A stretch of DNA of 64,000 nucleotides from Aristolochia californica (taxonomy: Eukaryota > Streptophyta > Magnoliopsida > Piperales > Aristolochiaceae), in the NCBI GenBank assembly GCA_029961685.1, contig JARWKL010000013.1, positions 26,070,922 through 26,134,921 of the forward strand, written 5' to 3'. Made by a program: the position numbers and the translations under genes. Under the pieces are notes generated by a model. It was not told the origin of the DNA. It worked only from the letters and a program-made list of their open reading frames with translations, and searched no databases. Positions 1 to 12,849 of this stretch are shown here, piece by piece (position 1 is the first letter of the stretch; every line of letters begins with the position of its first letter).

Positions 1-3000
1 GCAAGGAAACTGTGGCTACTTGTTCTGACCCTATCACTGAGGAAGAACCACATCTGTCTAACTGTTGCGAGTCTGAAGATTGTTCCGTTTTTACTGATTC
101 AGCAAAGAACAGCACAAATGCTGAGCTTGGGAATCAAAGAGCTGGTGTTCCAATTTCAGATGGAGATGGTTCTGCTTGGGGGAAAAAATCTGGAGGCTAC
201 ATAAATGGTTTGGTTGATGATCAGTCAGTCCAACAAGTAAGGCTAGATGTGGATCAGAATGCTACATCCAAAATGCACCTACTAACAGAAGAAGATACAG
301 GTGAGACTGACAGCAACCAGGCAGGTTCTCCTTCTCATGTGTCAGCAAAGTTCAAATCTATGCCCTTGGATAGGAAAGGTATTCTTCTAGATGTTCCTCA
401 GGTTGGTGTGGGTGCAAACCTTGAAAACAGCGAGCCCATCTATGAAGGAGAGGAATGCATCCGTGATTCAGTGGCTCCTGTGCATGAACATCGAGAACCT
501 TTGTATGAAGGTGAGATGGTTCTTGCAGAGCGGGCAGATAGAGTTTGTGGGGATGTCTCAGGCATATATCCAAAAGATGAAGTCACTCAAAAGAAAAGCA
601 AGGGGAAACATGGTATCAGTGCCAGAGAAGGTATGGGCTTTCTCCAAATGAAGCAGGTCTTTATTACCATTTGTTGCATTCAAGCAACTTATGTTTGTTT
701 GACACAAATGTCCCAGGTGAGCTGATCCGAAACTTTTTAAAGAACAATGCAAGCCAGTTAACTATATGCGGGTATGTGATTCTATTTCTTCTTCTTTGTG
801 TCATGCACGTTTTTTTCCCTCAAATCCTTTATCATCTAAAATTTGTTCAACTAATCCCATGCTCCTGTTGCAGACTTGTTTGTCTCCAAGAAGGTTTGAA
901 GGAACGTGAGCTCTGTGTCTTCTTTCGCAATAACCACTTCAGTACCATGTTCAAGGTCACACCAAGTTCTCATTCTTCCTCATCATTTTAGACTTGGAAT
1001 TTTTTGTTCAAATTAAAAATGTTTCAACTTGGCTTTCTTCCTGTTAAAATATTAGAGGAACTGTTGACATAGGAAACAGGAGCAATGAACCATGGAAGTA
1101 TGGTCAGTTTTCTCGTAGTACCAATTTTCCAGATTTTATTGAAGTATCACATTTTTTATTTTGTAGTTTGATGGTGAACTTTATCTTCTAGCCACTGATC
1201 AGGGTTATCTAAATCAGCCTGATTTAGTATGGGAAAAGCTAAACGAGGTAGACCTCTCACTTTTCTCAATCAAGTGATGTGCTGTGTGCTGGTAACCTAA
1301 TGAATACTTCATTCCATTTTTGTTTTGTTTTTCAAAGTACTTTTTTATCCTTTTATTTTCAGGTCAATGGCGATACAATGTTTATGACAGGAAATTTTAC
1401 AGAATTTAGTGCTGAAAATCAAGCTACTGCAACATGGGATGAGGAAAATGCTGTGGCCAGTACTGCTGTTCGTAATTCTTGTTTCAAATGCTACACTGGA
1501 GTTACAAGGAATATGTAATTATTTTATGGAAAGTCTCACAAACTAAATCTATTTTTATTGGTTCAGGACTATCTTGCTACCATTGACAAGTCATCTGTGG
1601 AGTCTTCCAATATAAGGTTCATCTTCATCCCATTGGCTTTTGTATTTACATGTTAATGTTGTTTATAGATTTATAAAATGCATCTCGGAGTATATTTTAT
1701 TTTCACAATTTATATGAAGCAGTGAGAGAAAGTTGACACAAAATTGTGTGGCTAAAAAGCTGCAGTTTGACTAGTCTTCCACTAAAGTGAAAAAGGGCAA
1801 ACAACCTGAGGATAATTGAAATTAAGGAATAAATGCTTTTGTTATTATTATTTTTATTTGAACATTATTAGAGGGAGGAAATTGATTTCTATATTGTGAA
1901 ACGACTATGTTGGATTGACAATTTTTTTGGAAGAAAAACGCATTTTATTAAAGCCGAAGAAGGACAAAAGGCCTAGGATGGGGGATCCCCTTTTTTACAT
2001 ATTTTTTGAAATGATGCGATTTTTTCAAAGGAAAGCAAACAACATACAACGATCTTAGAGAAGTCCTCCCTTTACAATAAGAGATTTGTCAGCAAAAGAA
2101 TTTGCTGATCTAGGAAGATGGGACCAAAAGCAAGTGATTATAGAAGTGATATAAAAAATTGAACACAATTCATTCCAATGTCTCCAAGGGGGTGACATCA
2201 TGGTGAAGCACCTACCAATGATAACTTTAGAATCACCCTCAATAAGCAAAGGGTCATTAAGGTGATCCCTAAAGATGATAGGCCCTTGAAGAAGGGCAAA
2301 AACTTCCAACAAGGTAGAATCAACAATTCCCAAGGGTCCCACGTAAGTGATAAGGGAGAGCTACTGGAGTCCTGGAAAACACTGCCAAAGCCTGCGACAC
2401 TAGGGCTATTGAGGGCGCTGCCATCAAAGTTGAGTTTGATGAAACCTAGAGAAGGAGGCTTCTATTCTATCTAGGAGGGTCAAGCATTTGGGAGAGAGCA
2501 TGCCAATTAATCCAAGGGGGACATCCGAGAGGGAAGCAAATTCCTTCCTCGTGTGGAGCCAAGAGGAAACGAGCCCAATGATGTTGTTGACAGTGTCATA
2601 CACACTTCTAAATTTACAGTTGAATATTTGGTTGTTCCACTCAAGCCAAAGGCACCACAAGGTGTGAGCGAGGCATGCAAAAAGGAGGAGCTTGCCAATT
2701 TTTGGAATTGACATCCCCAAGAGGAGTTGGCAGGTCCCAATGAGGTCATTGTGGGGACAAACCTGAACGCCAACGCACTAAGAACGACCATCCAAACCCT
2801 CCAGGAATATGGGCAGTGGAGGAGGAGGTGACTAACATTCTTATTCTCATCTTCAATGTTGCAGCGAGGGGAAAGACTGCATAGGCCAAGATTGCCACAC
2901 CTATGAAGATTATCCACATTGAGGATTTTATTCAGACAAGCGGTCCACATGAAGAATCTGATTTTAGAGGGGCCGAAAGCTTCTAAACAATAGCAGCTTC

Positions 3001-6000
3001 ATGTTCAATGCTGCTAGAGGTCCATTCTCCAATGTGAGCATAAGCCGATGAGACCGAAAATATACTATTGTTTGTTAGGAGCCAAATCATCTTATCAAGG
3101 GTGTGATTTCTGATTTTGATGGCGTTGATATCAGATAGAAGGCAACAAACATCCGAAGCTTCATCTTCATTAAGACCAGGTCTGTTGATGGAGATTCCAA
3201 GCATTGGAGTCCCAATTGTTAGCAATGGATATGTCTTGAGAATAGAATGCTGTATTGTTCCTTGATGGACCCAACTCCACACCACCAATCATTCCAAAGC
3301 TGGGTTCGACTCCCATTTCCTATAAAGAATTGCATTACCGATTCAAATATAGGAGGGGGAAGAAAGATCCCCATACTGCAGGTAAACAAGGGTGCCTTCC
3401 CCCTCAGATCCACCAATCTCCATGCCACTAATGTTTTGAGGCGACCATGGGCCTCCCCAGGCTATTTGTGCAATTGTTGAACTTCCAAAACCATTTAAGC
3501 AATAGAGCACATTCATGTCTTTAGTAAGGCGAATGCTGAGGCCACCCCCCAAGGATCGAGGCATGCAAACCTCTTCTAATTAACAAGGTGATATCTGAAA
3601 GTGTCATCCAAACCCCTTTAAAGGAACCGCCTTTTAATGGCTTCAATATGTTTGCAGATTGAGGCGGGACAAGACATGAAGAATAAGTAGTAGTTTGGAA
3701 GCCCTACAATGCAAGAATTGAGTAAAGTTAGTCTTCTGGCATTGGAGAGAAGCTTTCCTTGCCAAGTGGCAAGAGCCGCTGCTCGAGTCTTTCCACCATT
3801 GGGTTCCATAAGATTTTGCTGAGGTCTTCTGTCAAATAGGGGAAACCTGAGATAGGTGGAAGGGAGAGATGCCAAAGAGCAGCCAAGGTAATCAGCCATA
3901 GAGCATAGGTCCGCAAGGTCGAGGTGATAACCAAGGAGCACAGTCTTGTGCCAATTGATTCGTCGCCTCAAGGAGAGCTCGAAGAGACCAAGTATTGCTC
4001 TAATTTTCCTAATTCGATCCATGTTGCCTTTTCCAAAGCAAATTGTATCATCAATGAATTGAAGAATGGGGATATCAAATTCTGCTTGGGTGGCAATAAG
4101 GCAGATGCAACCAGCATCTTTTGCCTAGTACACCATTGAGGATAGCTATTCAGCATTAACATTGAAGAGCATGGGGCAGAGAGGGTCACCTTGCCTGATA
4201 CCATGGGAGTCCTTGAAGTATCCACAAACAGTACCATTGAGGAGAAGGGAGTAGGATGCCGTGGATATACAACTGTTGATCCAAAACCTCAATTTCTGTT
4301 CAAAACCCATAAGTAAATCATCAAGTAGTCTCCAATTGACTTTGTCAAAAGCCTTTTCTAAGTCAAGTTTAAGAGCAAACCAAGGCAAGCCGGATCTCTT
4401 AAAGAAGTCTATGCTCTCATGTGCTGCCCATGGCCAAATATTCCTCCCCTTAATGAAGGCATATTGACCACGTTGGATCACCAATGAAAAAACTGCATTT
4501 AAGTGATTAGCCAAGAGACACACAATGATCTGGTATGTGCTTGTGACTAGACCGATAGGACGGAAATCTGCCAGTCCCTCAACGTTTGCCTTCTTGGGAA
4601 CGAGAGCAATAAAGGAAGGGCCCATACTTTTATATGATGTGCCTCTGTGGTGAAAGTCATGAGCCATTGCAATAACACCCTCTCTTTTAATTGGCCCACT
4701 CCGCTTGTAGAATTCACTATTATAGCCATCCGGGCCAGGAGGCACGGTCACAAGGTAAGCCCAGTGTAGCATTCTCCACCTCCAAGGCAGAGAAAGGGAG
4801 CTCAAGGAGTGAGGCAACAACGAGGGAGATCCTAGAAAGGCGGATGTGCTGAACTCTAGGTATGCTCGTACAATCTTCCGAGTATAGAGCTGAAAAGAAA
4901 CTCACTAAAGTATTAGTTATGGAGTTCTATCCGACGCTACCTCATTGTTAATACATAATGAGATAATTCGATTAGCCCTCTTTTCTCACCGAGGTGACAA
5001 CATGAAAGAACTTTGTGTCTGCATCACCCTCGGCTAGCCATTTAAAATTGGCAGGCTGTTTCCAATGTGTCATTTCATTGTAGGCCAAAGTTTGAAATAT
5101 TTTTTGAAGGCAATTGCGGTTGAAGAATTCAATAGAAGAAAGGCACCTTTACTCTTCAGTTGTATTGAGGTCAACAATCTGAGTTAGGAAGGAGACCCTT
5201 TCAGCAGTATTGGCATAGCAACGTTCTAAGGACCGATGCTTCAATTGATTTTTAATTTCTTTAGTCTTAAGGGAAGGATCCAACTGCTAGGGCCAGCCAC
5301 ATTATTTAAGTTGCACCACTAATCAGAAATAATAGTATCAAATCCCTCATCATTCAGCCACGAGTTCTCAAATCTGAAGGGGAATGGCCCCCATTACCCA
5401 AACTGAGTATCGAGAAGAATTGGCTAGTCATCGGAAGTAGCATGATTAAGCACTCTACCAATCACATTTTCATAGTCTTAGCCAGTCACCATTGGCAAGG
5501 TATCTATCCAGTTTTAATAAGATAGGGGGGCACTGCCCATTTTGACCTGGTAAAAGATTTATCGGAGATTAATTTCCTCCAAATCACAGCTACCGATGAA
5601 GTCAGCGAATCCCCGCAATGAGGAAGTGATACGGCTGGCTGGGGGCGACTTTCCATTGCAGAATCTGTTGGCAGTGAAATCACTAGAAAGGAGCCAAGGT
5701 AGAGGAGGGGGAGCCCCTTACAACAAGGGATTGAAGGGCAACCCCCTCTTTGGCCAAGGAATCAACAAAAAAATTAGCTGACCTAGGGACTTATTTATTG
5801 TTGGGTAAGCCTTATCATTTTTCAACTTTCTTTACTCTTTGCCGGTCCGCATGGCAGCCAAAAGAGTATGGAGCATATAGAGGAGTTACTTGTATACAAT
5901 ATAGGCTTGGGAGAACCTATAAAAGTATGTGAAATATGAATAAATCTAATGTACAATGTAGTAGATAGCACAATTTTGAAAGAAGAAAGTCATCCAAAAC

Positions 6001-7371
6001 AATTGAAGATGTATAAAGGAAGGAAGAAGTAAAGAATAAGACAAAAATACAATGTTTCTATTTTTGTGAAGTTACTGTTATAGGAAAGTACTCTGTTTTA
6101 ATACTTCTTGTCAAGGGAAAGTTACTTGTTTTTATTTTTATTAGTTTCCTTAAAAAAAAAAAATGTTTTGAAGGAAGGTGTGTAAGTAAGTTTCCTTCAT
6201 TAATAGTCAATTTAGGGAAGTCATAAAGTTAGTAAGTCTTTAGTTGGTAGTTTCTAAGTTGTTGGAGTTTTTTTATAGCGAGTGACTTTCAATTTAGTAA
6301 GTCAAATTTAATTGTAATTAGATGCTTAATCCTTGGAAAGTTTTATTTTGGCGATGTAACTTATTTGACAAGTCTTTAGTTGTTTTAGTATATAAATAGG
6401 GGAAATCTGCTATACAAAATTTTCTTTTTGGTTGCTGGAGTGCTATTGTTTTTTTCTTTCTTTTGCTGAGATTAATTTCTTACTGGATGTTTCTCCTGTG
6501 CTAGTTATTACTAGTTAGAAAGCAACACCTGAAAATTTTAGTTTTTCTCTTAGAACTTGAAAACCAGGAATTTCCTAGAGTTGAGAAGGTAGTGGTTAGG
6601 TATCTCATTTTTAAGCTTTGTCGGTCATTTATTTTTCATTAGTTTGTGGTGTTTAGCATGTATGTTGTTGTTAAGCACATAGTTCTTGTTGTGCATGGTG
6701 CAAATCATTCTAGATATTTATTGTGTAGTTTATGTAAAACTGTTTTTATGCTCACAATATAGTATATTTTATCATCCTAGTAAAGGTCCCTTGGTTTCAG
6801 AAAGAGGAGTTTGGGCCTGGTTGGTGTTAATGGTTTGCACTAATGGGGTCATTTACACATTTAAGAACTGCCACAAGTACTCAATTTCCGAATTTGTAGC
6901 ACCAGGCTGGTTGCATTGACATATTTATTGAACTTGTCATCATGTTGTCTGATTATAGAATCTGTGGGCCCATGAATAAGTCGTGTGACCTGGCTCATCC
7001 TTCTTTCAATAAAGTTACTAATTTTTTCTCTTTTAGAACAAGTTATATTGAATCTAATGGTTGTATGCAGATTGTCTCTAGTAGTAATTGTTGCTATTAT
7101 ATAATATATAATAAATTTTAAAAGTAGAAATAATAATATTCAATAATTGACAGGAATTTTGGTATAAAATACTGCAATAATGTATAATATAGCAAGCGAC
7201 CTTTGTTTGTTGCATTTTTACTCTTTATTCTATTTGTCTGTCAATAAACTTTTGCGATTTAAAAAAAAAGAAAAAGAGCTACTATATCATTTTCATTACT
7301 GATATATTGCTATTGAAATTTTGACAGTTCGGATTTACAACTAGCTATAGCTTTACAACAACAAGAGTTTG

Positions 7372-7412
<41 letters not shown>

Positions 7413-10400
7413 TCTCAACGTCAAAACTCTAGTTCACAGCAACAGTCATCTGTTAGTGGAGCTTCAAGGCTTGTTACTGGCCCACAGGTATTGTTTTGAG
7501 TTCTTTAGATATGATTACTTTGCTTTTTTGCTTTTGAATTCCAATCTAATTCTTGATTGATTAGACCATCATGTGCCTGAAATTTTGAACATGCTTCCTT
7601 GATGGAAATATTATAACCCGAGCCACTGGAATTTGATCTTTATTTCGCAGCATTTGGATTTATTGATGTTGTACATGGCTTACTTATAGAAGAAGAAAGT
7701 CATCCAGAACAATTGAAGATATATAAAAAAAGAAGTAATAAAAGGAAAGTCATCCAGAACAATTGAAGATATATAAAAAAGAAGTAATAAAAGGAAATTA
7801 TTATACTGAAAAAATGTTTCTTTGGAAAAGTTATTGTTTTAGGAAAATACTTTATTTTGGTACTTTTTATATAGGGAAAGTCGATATCTTTCCATTTTAA
7901 ATATTTTCTTAGTTTGTTTACAGTCTCAATTAGGAGAGTTTTTCTTTAGGAAAGTCTTTAGTTAGTAAGTTGTTTATATCAGTAGTCAATTTAGGAAGTC
8001 TCAACTTAGTAAGTCCATTATTATTACTTTCCATCTCAACTAGCTGTTGAAATTCTTTCCCTGTAGCTGATTTCAAAATAGAAAGTTAATATTTCATAAT
8101 TAGGATATTCTCTTTGGAAATGTTTATTTTAGTAATGTTACTTATTTTGGCAAGTCTTTGGAGTTTAAAAATACGTGAATCTGTTGTAACTTTGAACAAG
8201 TTCTGAAATTAATGCAAATTTTTCTTTTTGGTGGTTAGAGCATCATTATTTCTCTTTATTTTTACTGAGAATAGTTTCTTAGTGACTATTTCTCTCATAC
8301 TAGCTATTAGAAGTAACAATACCACATCTAAAAATTCAAGTTCCTCTCTTGGCACTTGTAAATCAGGAATTGTTTAGAGTAGAGAAGCTGGTAGCTGGGT
8401 TACTGATACTCCAGCATTGTTCATCAATTTTATTTTAGTAATTTTAGTCGCATTATTTATTAGAACTAGTGTGTAATCAAGGCTAGTGGCAAGACTAGAA
8501 TTTGAAAAGATTGACATGGAGAGTGTGTCAAAATCAAAATTTGAGGAATTTAAGGCTGACTTGCAAGCTAATTCAAGCAATTCATGAAGCAATTATATTA
8601 AGCTGCTCTAGGTACTGTTGCTAATATAGGAGTAGGCAATATGAGACCTGGAGATTATAAAGAAGGAGACAATTTTGTAGACACTCCAATTGAGGGATGT
8701 GCCCCTATTGTAAGACCACAAAATTCACACTCAATGCGTCTCTAAGAGAACTCTCCGCCAACATACAGTAATCAATGCCAGGGTGGAAATGAAAAAGTTT
8801 TTGAATTTAATGGGAACCTTAATGTTGAAGATTACCTTGATTGGGTGATTATTCTTGAGAAAATTTCTAGTTCAAGGCGGTTCCACCTGATAAAAAAGTT
8901 GTTTTGGTAGTCTTACGATTAAGGAGGCAAGCCCTTGCATGGTGGTAAGGTACAAATACCATCAAAGCTTACTCTCTTGAGTCTACATGGCAAGAGGTGT
9001 AGAGGCTAATGGGAGGACAGTTTTTGTCGTTCAATTACTGTCAGGCCTTGTATGAAAGACTTCACAAACTTATCTAGGTACAAAATCTGTTATCCAATGC
9101 ACTAAAGAGTTTTATAAATTTCTAACAAGGAATCAGTTGGGGGAGAGCAAGATCAATTGGTTTCTTGATATGTGAGTGGGCTGAAACCATCTCTACCTAT
9201 AGGAATTACATATGTTTACCTTTACTTCTGTCATGGAAGCTTTCACCAAAGCTCAATATATTAAGAAGATAAAAAATCCTCCTCTTTTAAAGCACCAAAT
9301 TATCAATCTTCTTTTCATCGTTCTAGTTCACAGACAATTGAAAATCCATCTCTTACTACAACTCATTCTTCATCCTCATCTTCAAAGCCCACCTTAACAC
9401 CTCAATTCCAGCTTCTAGACTACCCTATAATATAAACTCGTTGGTGCATGTTTTAGGTGTAGAAAGCCAGGTTATTGCAAAGACCAATGTCCAAAAGTCA
9501 GGCAACAGTTCTTAGTCCATGAAGATGGAAGTGAAGAGAAGATAATTTTGTATACTATCGTGGATGGGACTGAAGACTATAATTCTTAATTATCTTTAGT
9601 GAGTAGAAGGTAACTCTTAAGAAGGATGAAGAGAATTAGTTAATGTTCTAACATCTTTATCTCTGCCTGTTCTCTTGGATGACTGCCAAATTGATTATTA
9701 CTTCAGGGAGTTGTGACAATATTATCGTTCAAATGTGGTTATCTAGCTTTTGTTTTTTTTTTTTTTTTGAAACGGGTTGAATTTTTTATTAAGAAAGCTA
9801 TAGTAAGACTAGTATAGTATAGTATACATCATAAGATACCACATATGATACAAGAACATGGTTTTTTTAAGAGATCAAGAATGACCTCGGTACAAAGGAT
9901 AGCTTTGGAGACTCCCGATGTAACGAGTTTATCTGAAACTGAGTTGGTAGATCTGGGAACTTTACTCCAATCAATGCCCCACTGAAAGGATATATCAAAA
10001 ACCTCATCATAAAATTTCCATATAGCCCAGGGAGAAGAAATCCTTTTGCTTCCCCATCCAATGACCAGAGCTGAGTTGCCCTCTGATCAGAGGGCCACTG
10101 AGTCGATGCTTCAATAGCTTTAGGCCTTCCAAGAGAGCTAGGCATTCTGCTTCATTTGATGCGAAGCAACTGGCTGGTCCAGAGTAGGTCAATAATATCT
10201 TCCCTTTGCCATTTCTGAAGACTCCTCGGACCTGGGTTTCCTTTTGAGGATCTGCCAAAGTTTAGTTTAGAGCAAGATGGTGGAGGGGGTTGCCATTCTG
10301 ATAACATTGGAGGTTTGGGAGCTCTGAATTGAATGACTTTGCCCCAAAATTTTCGGATGATGGAGCTTGGGAAGGGGGGTAAGTCATGTAAGCTGCCTGC

Positions 10401-11527
10401 CCATAGTAATACACTGGATTATCTTTTCTATCACTCCACCTACAAAGCAGCTTTTGGCTTCAAATGTTTTATTATTTCTTTCTAGCCGTTGGTGCCAAGG
10501 GATTGCTGCTAAAGCTGCTTTCCATAGAGCTTTCCCATAGAAGGCTCAGGGGAACCAGAGCCATTGTTGAATGATGAGGCCAAGAGAATTAGGCATCAAA
10601 AGATGGATGCCAATTTTGATAAGCATGACATTCCAAACAGATCTGCGGAAGGGACAGTGCATGAGAATATGATTGCTATCTTCCGGTATCTAGCTTATCT
10701 AGCTGAATTTGAAACAGAAAATCTCTCCTCAACCTCACAAGCTTACATAGTCTAATACATTTAATGAGATATCAATCTAAAAAATGTGTTTTGTTACCTT
10801 TGGCATCAAAGGGACCATGACAGTATGATAGTGAGATAATACATAATTAGGACTGCCAGACCTGTTACAAGACACAAACTTACACTTGTGGCCTAGGCCC
10901 TCTCTCTCTTTCTCACACACAAACTTACTATTGTGGCCACACGCCCAGTTTAGGATGGTTGATCCTCTTAACGAGCACCAAAAACTAACCCAGCTTGTTA
11001 GGGAGGCACACATTAATACCCAACTTTCTAAAGTGCATCCAGATTGCCCAAGAAGAGAAGAGACGATTGACGCCTTCCTCTCTCTGCTTCTCCTTCGCAC
11101 AAGATTAGTGTCTTTTAGTTATAATAATTATAACATAAATTATTTAAAATAAGTAAAACTTCTAAACTGGTAATTTAATTATTTTAATTTTTTTGTTTAA
11201 GATGTATTAATGGTGTTACCATGGTTTCCATTAAATTTGAATTACAAGCTTATAATCAGAATTGTCGCATAGAATCAGTCACATGTGAATATACAACATC
11301 TAACAAGGTTGTATTTGGAAATACTTTTATTTATTTAAAATAGCTCAGTTAGATGCAGTCGATACTCCATGTTCTTGTTTTTCTGGGTGCGCATGCATTG
11401 AATATCTAGGGTTATTAAAGGGAGCCATTATTCAACTGTTGTACTTTTGCAGGGACCTAGAGGCAGCGGTGGCCCTGTGAAGCCAGAAGGAAAATCGAAA
11501 GATAAAGAGAAGTGCGTTGTAATGTAA
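1..11527 (+). CDS. MINDY: MINDY-family (FAM63/DUF544) deubiquitinase, C-terminal part, 8 exons
   Basis: Exons 1-630 (5' end outside the window), 717-771, 874-955, 1167-1247, 1363-1467, 1567-1616, 7328-7487 and 11453-11527. All have GT-AG borders, and the phases join into one frame of 411 visible residues. MINDY enzymes are cysteine deubiquitinases that trim K48-linked ubiquitin chains. The conserved core reads GELIRNFLKNNASQLT, then CLQEGLKERELCVFFRNNHFST, then ELYLLATDQGY. The histidine in NNHFST is at the position of the catalytic histidine of human MINDY1; the catalytic cysteine is upstream of the window. Exon 1 is an acidic, low-complexity linker. After the catalytic part come a ubiquitin-binding helix (LQLAIALQQQEFE), a polyQ run and a C-terminal CaaX box (CVVM). 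Introns 6 (5.7 kb) and 7 (4.0 kb) are full of retroelements. Family assignment is firm; substrate preference is family knowledge, not read here. Confidence 0.93.
1917..5600 (-). mobile_element. 5'-truncated LINE (L1-like, RNase H-bearing) relic in MINDY intron 6
   Basis: Read on the minus strand, the order is endonuclease C-terminus with many stops (about 5600-4900), reverse transcriptase (about 4820-3600; motifs GPDGYNSEFYK, LDLEKAFDKVNW and GIRQGDPL, with FIDDT in place of the usual YADD), zf-RVT region (about 3430-2500) and RNase H end (about 2340-2055; LIEGDSKVIIGRC). The plus strand shows a T-run at 1920-1928, which is the LINE poly(A) tail. Several stops and frameshifts make it inactive. 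It is antisense to MINDY. Confidence 0.9.
5640..5800 (-). mobile_element. LINE 3'-end fragment
   Basis: The minus strand encodes the end of a LINE RNase H domain (ANFFVDSLAKEG) followed by 3' UTR-like sequence. It abuts the 5' end of the longer LINE, so it is either a separate older insertion or part of a chimeric one. Confidence 0.6.
5960..6660 (+). repeat. LTR-like repeat, copy 1
   Basis: About 700 bp that is collinear with 7692-8400. It starts near GAAGAAAGTCATCCA and shares the TATA-like TATATAAATAGG (6390s), the TTTTCTTTTTGGTTGCTGGAG stretch and the end region around 6600. It is probably a solo LTR of the Gypsy-type element whose gag relic follows copy 2. Confidence 0.6.
7328..7487 (+). 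CDS. MINDY: MINDY exon 7: ubiquitin-binding helix and polyglutamine
   Basis: The exon is preceded by TTGACAG and followed by GTATTG. It encodes SSDLQLAIALQQQEFE, a UIM/MIU-like ubiquitin-interacting helix like the one placed after the catalytic domain in MINDY1. A glutamine run coded by nine CAG triplets, CAA and two more CAG follows (7374-7409), then a Ser/Gln-rich tail. The CAG run is a microsatellite that may vary in length. Confidence 0.9.
7692..8420 (+). repeat. LTR-like repeat, copy 2
   Basis: Collinear with 5960-6660. Its first 100 bp contain an extra tandem duplication of about 50 bp (AGTCATCCAGAACAATTGAA occurs twice). It lies directly before a Gypsy gag relic, so it is the likely 5' LTR of that element. 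Confidence 0.6.
8640..9600 (+). pseudogene. Ty3/Gypsy gag relic
   Basis: Broken frames encode VEDYLDWVIILEK, PPDKKVVLVVLRLRRQALAWW and, near 9445-9495, a zinc-knuckle-like CFRCRKPGYCKDQC in which the usual histidine is tyrosine. This order is that of a retrotransposon gag followed by a CCHC knuckle. Stops and frameshifts make it non-coding. Confidence 0.7.
9750..10686 (-). mobile_element. 5'-truncated LINE insertion with target-site duplication
   Basis: A plus-strand T-run (from about 9753) is the poly(A) tail of a minus-strand LINE. The minus strand encodes an RNase H domain (GVFRNGKGKILLTYSGPAS, then NEAECLALLEGLKLL). TATCTAGCTT at 9740-9749 recurs at 10687-10696 and marks the two ends, so the insert is about 937 bp in MINDY intron 7. 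Confidence 0.8.
10697..11275. other. intron sequence without recognised content
   Basis: End of MINDY intron 7 before the duplicated block. I see only a short CT-rich stretch near 10900 and no coding or repeat signature I can name. Confidence 0.5.
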
Positions 11528-11665
11528 AAACACATTCGGTACTATGTAAATGATGTATTTTGTTTTCTTAGCTCATATGTGATATGGTGTGGCAAAAAAA
11601 TGCTGTCAATACCACCCCGCCCGGCCTACAGCACCTTTCCATTCAGTTTAGAATGTCAAATTTCT
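11276..11665 (+). repeat. tandem duplication, copy A, left part (with intact MINDY last exon)
   Basis: Starts at CAGTCACATGTG and runs through the functional MINDY exon 8 to TGTCAAATTTCTGTATAT. It is collinear with 12976-13360. The remainder of copy A resumes at about 12850 after an insertion. Confidence 0.85.
11453..11527 (+). CDS. MINDY: MINDY exon 8: basic tail with CaaX box
   Basis: Acceptor TTTTGCAG precedes 25 codons that end in a lysine-rich stretch and KCVVM before TAA at 11525-11527. C-V-V-M fits the CaaX consensus; a terminal methionine usually favours farnesylation. Human MINDY1 also ends in a CaaX-like sequence, so this is probably a family trait. A decayed copy of this exon lies at about 13151-13190. 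Confidence 0.9.
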   Translation, partial: GPRGSGGPVKPEGKSKDKEKCVVM

Positions 11666-12849
11666 GTATATAGGGTTGGTATCGAATTGAGCCAGTTTAC
11701 GAATAGATCTAGTTTGGCTTGGTCCTGGTTCGGTTCGCAAGTTCACGAGCTGACTCGGTTACTTAACATTAAAACCCCCCTCTCTCTTTCCTTTCCTTTG
11801 ATTTTAGGTGCTTTGTGTCAAATTCTTTTGAAACTCCAGAGTCCAGACGTGAAAATTGGCTTGTCTCCCTCTCTTCTTGTCCTCTCCAGTTTTTGTAACT
11901 AATCCAAACGATTGATTTGAAAAAATTGAATTAAGATTCCCTATGCCCACTTTGGTGAAGGTTGATGGAAGAAATTTGACATATAAAGTAAGCCTGTCCA
12001 CTTTTTCTTTTGATTTTGAGGGAATACGGTTTTTTTCTTTTTTGTTTATGATCTTCTACTTATTAAATCTATGATTAGAGAGTAATTATTTGGTTTTAAG
12101 AAAGGATTAGTTTTTTGTTTTCTGATTATTATTTTGGTTTTTTCTTATTCAACAAAAAATAGGAATACAACCCTACCTTGCCATTATAAGATCACCTCTT
12201 GAATTAACAAATTCAAAACTCCTTTCCTAGCGTTTTGATTCGTACTTACTGAATGAGAAAAATATGGATATCGGTAAAGTTATAAAAGGAGTGATTTCTA
12301 CCTCTTGCCATAAATTAAATGGACAGAAACAAACCACATAGTAATTTAAAAAAGATAAAATTAAAATAATAAATGATTTAATTTCTACCTCCGATCTTTT
12401 CCCTTCTTAGGCCATTTGCCTGTCTCCACAAATCTTTAATTAAAATAATAAATAAAATTAACATAAATTCTTTATTTATGTGCACTTAAAGATGAAATTT
12501 TGAAAAGAGAAAAAATGATTGATAGCCGAGTCCATCAATCCTAAGCAAACCTCTCAAAGAACTATTTGTTATCCCGTTATGTTGCTTTTATTCTCATATT
12601 ATTATTCAAAATAAGATAAAAGTTATATTTATAATATAAGATATATCATTATAATCTATAGACTAAACACTCCCAAGGTTGAATCAAGTTTTTAAAACTA
12701 TGCACAATTTTATGTACACTTTATTTGATATATATTTTAAAAGTAGTTTGAACCCATTTCGAGTTCGAGCTCGATTCCAATTTTATCATTAGAGGTTGGA
12801 CTAGAACTCGAGTTCGAAGCATTCAAATCAAGTCAAACTTACCTCTATT
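11666..12849. mobile_element. about 1.18-kb insertion of unknown type in duplication copy A
   Basis: Copy B of the duplication has no such sequence between AATGTCAAATTTCT and the AGCATCTCC stretch, so copy B gives an empty site. Both ends of the insert carry sequence rich in TTCGAACTCGAG-like words (11675-11765 and 12745-12840) that are partly complementary, as in some non-autonomous plant DNA transposons. No transposase is seen, and clean terminal repeats were not established. Confidence 0.5.
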
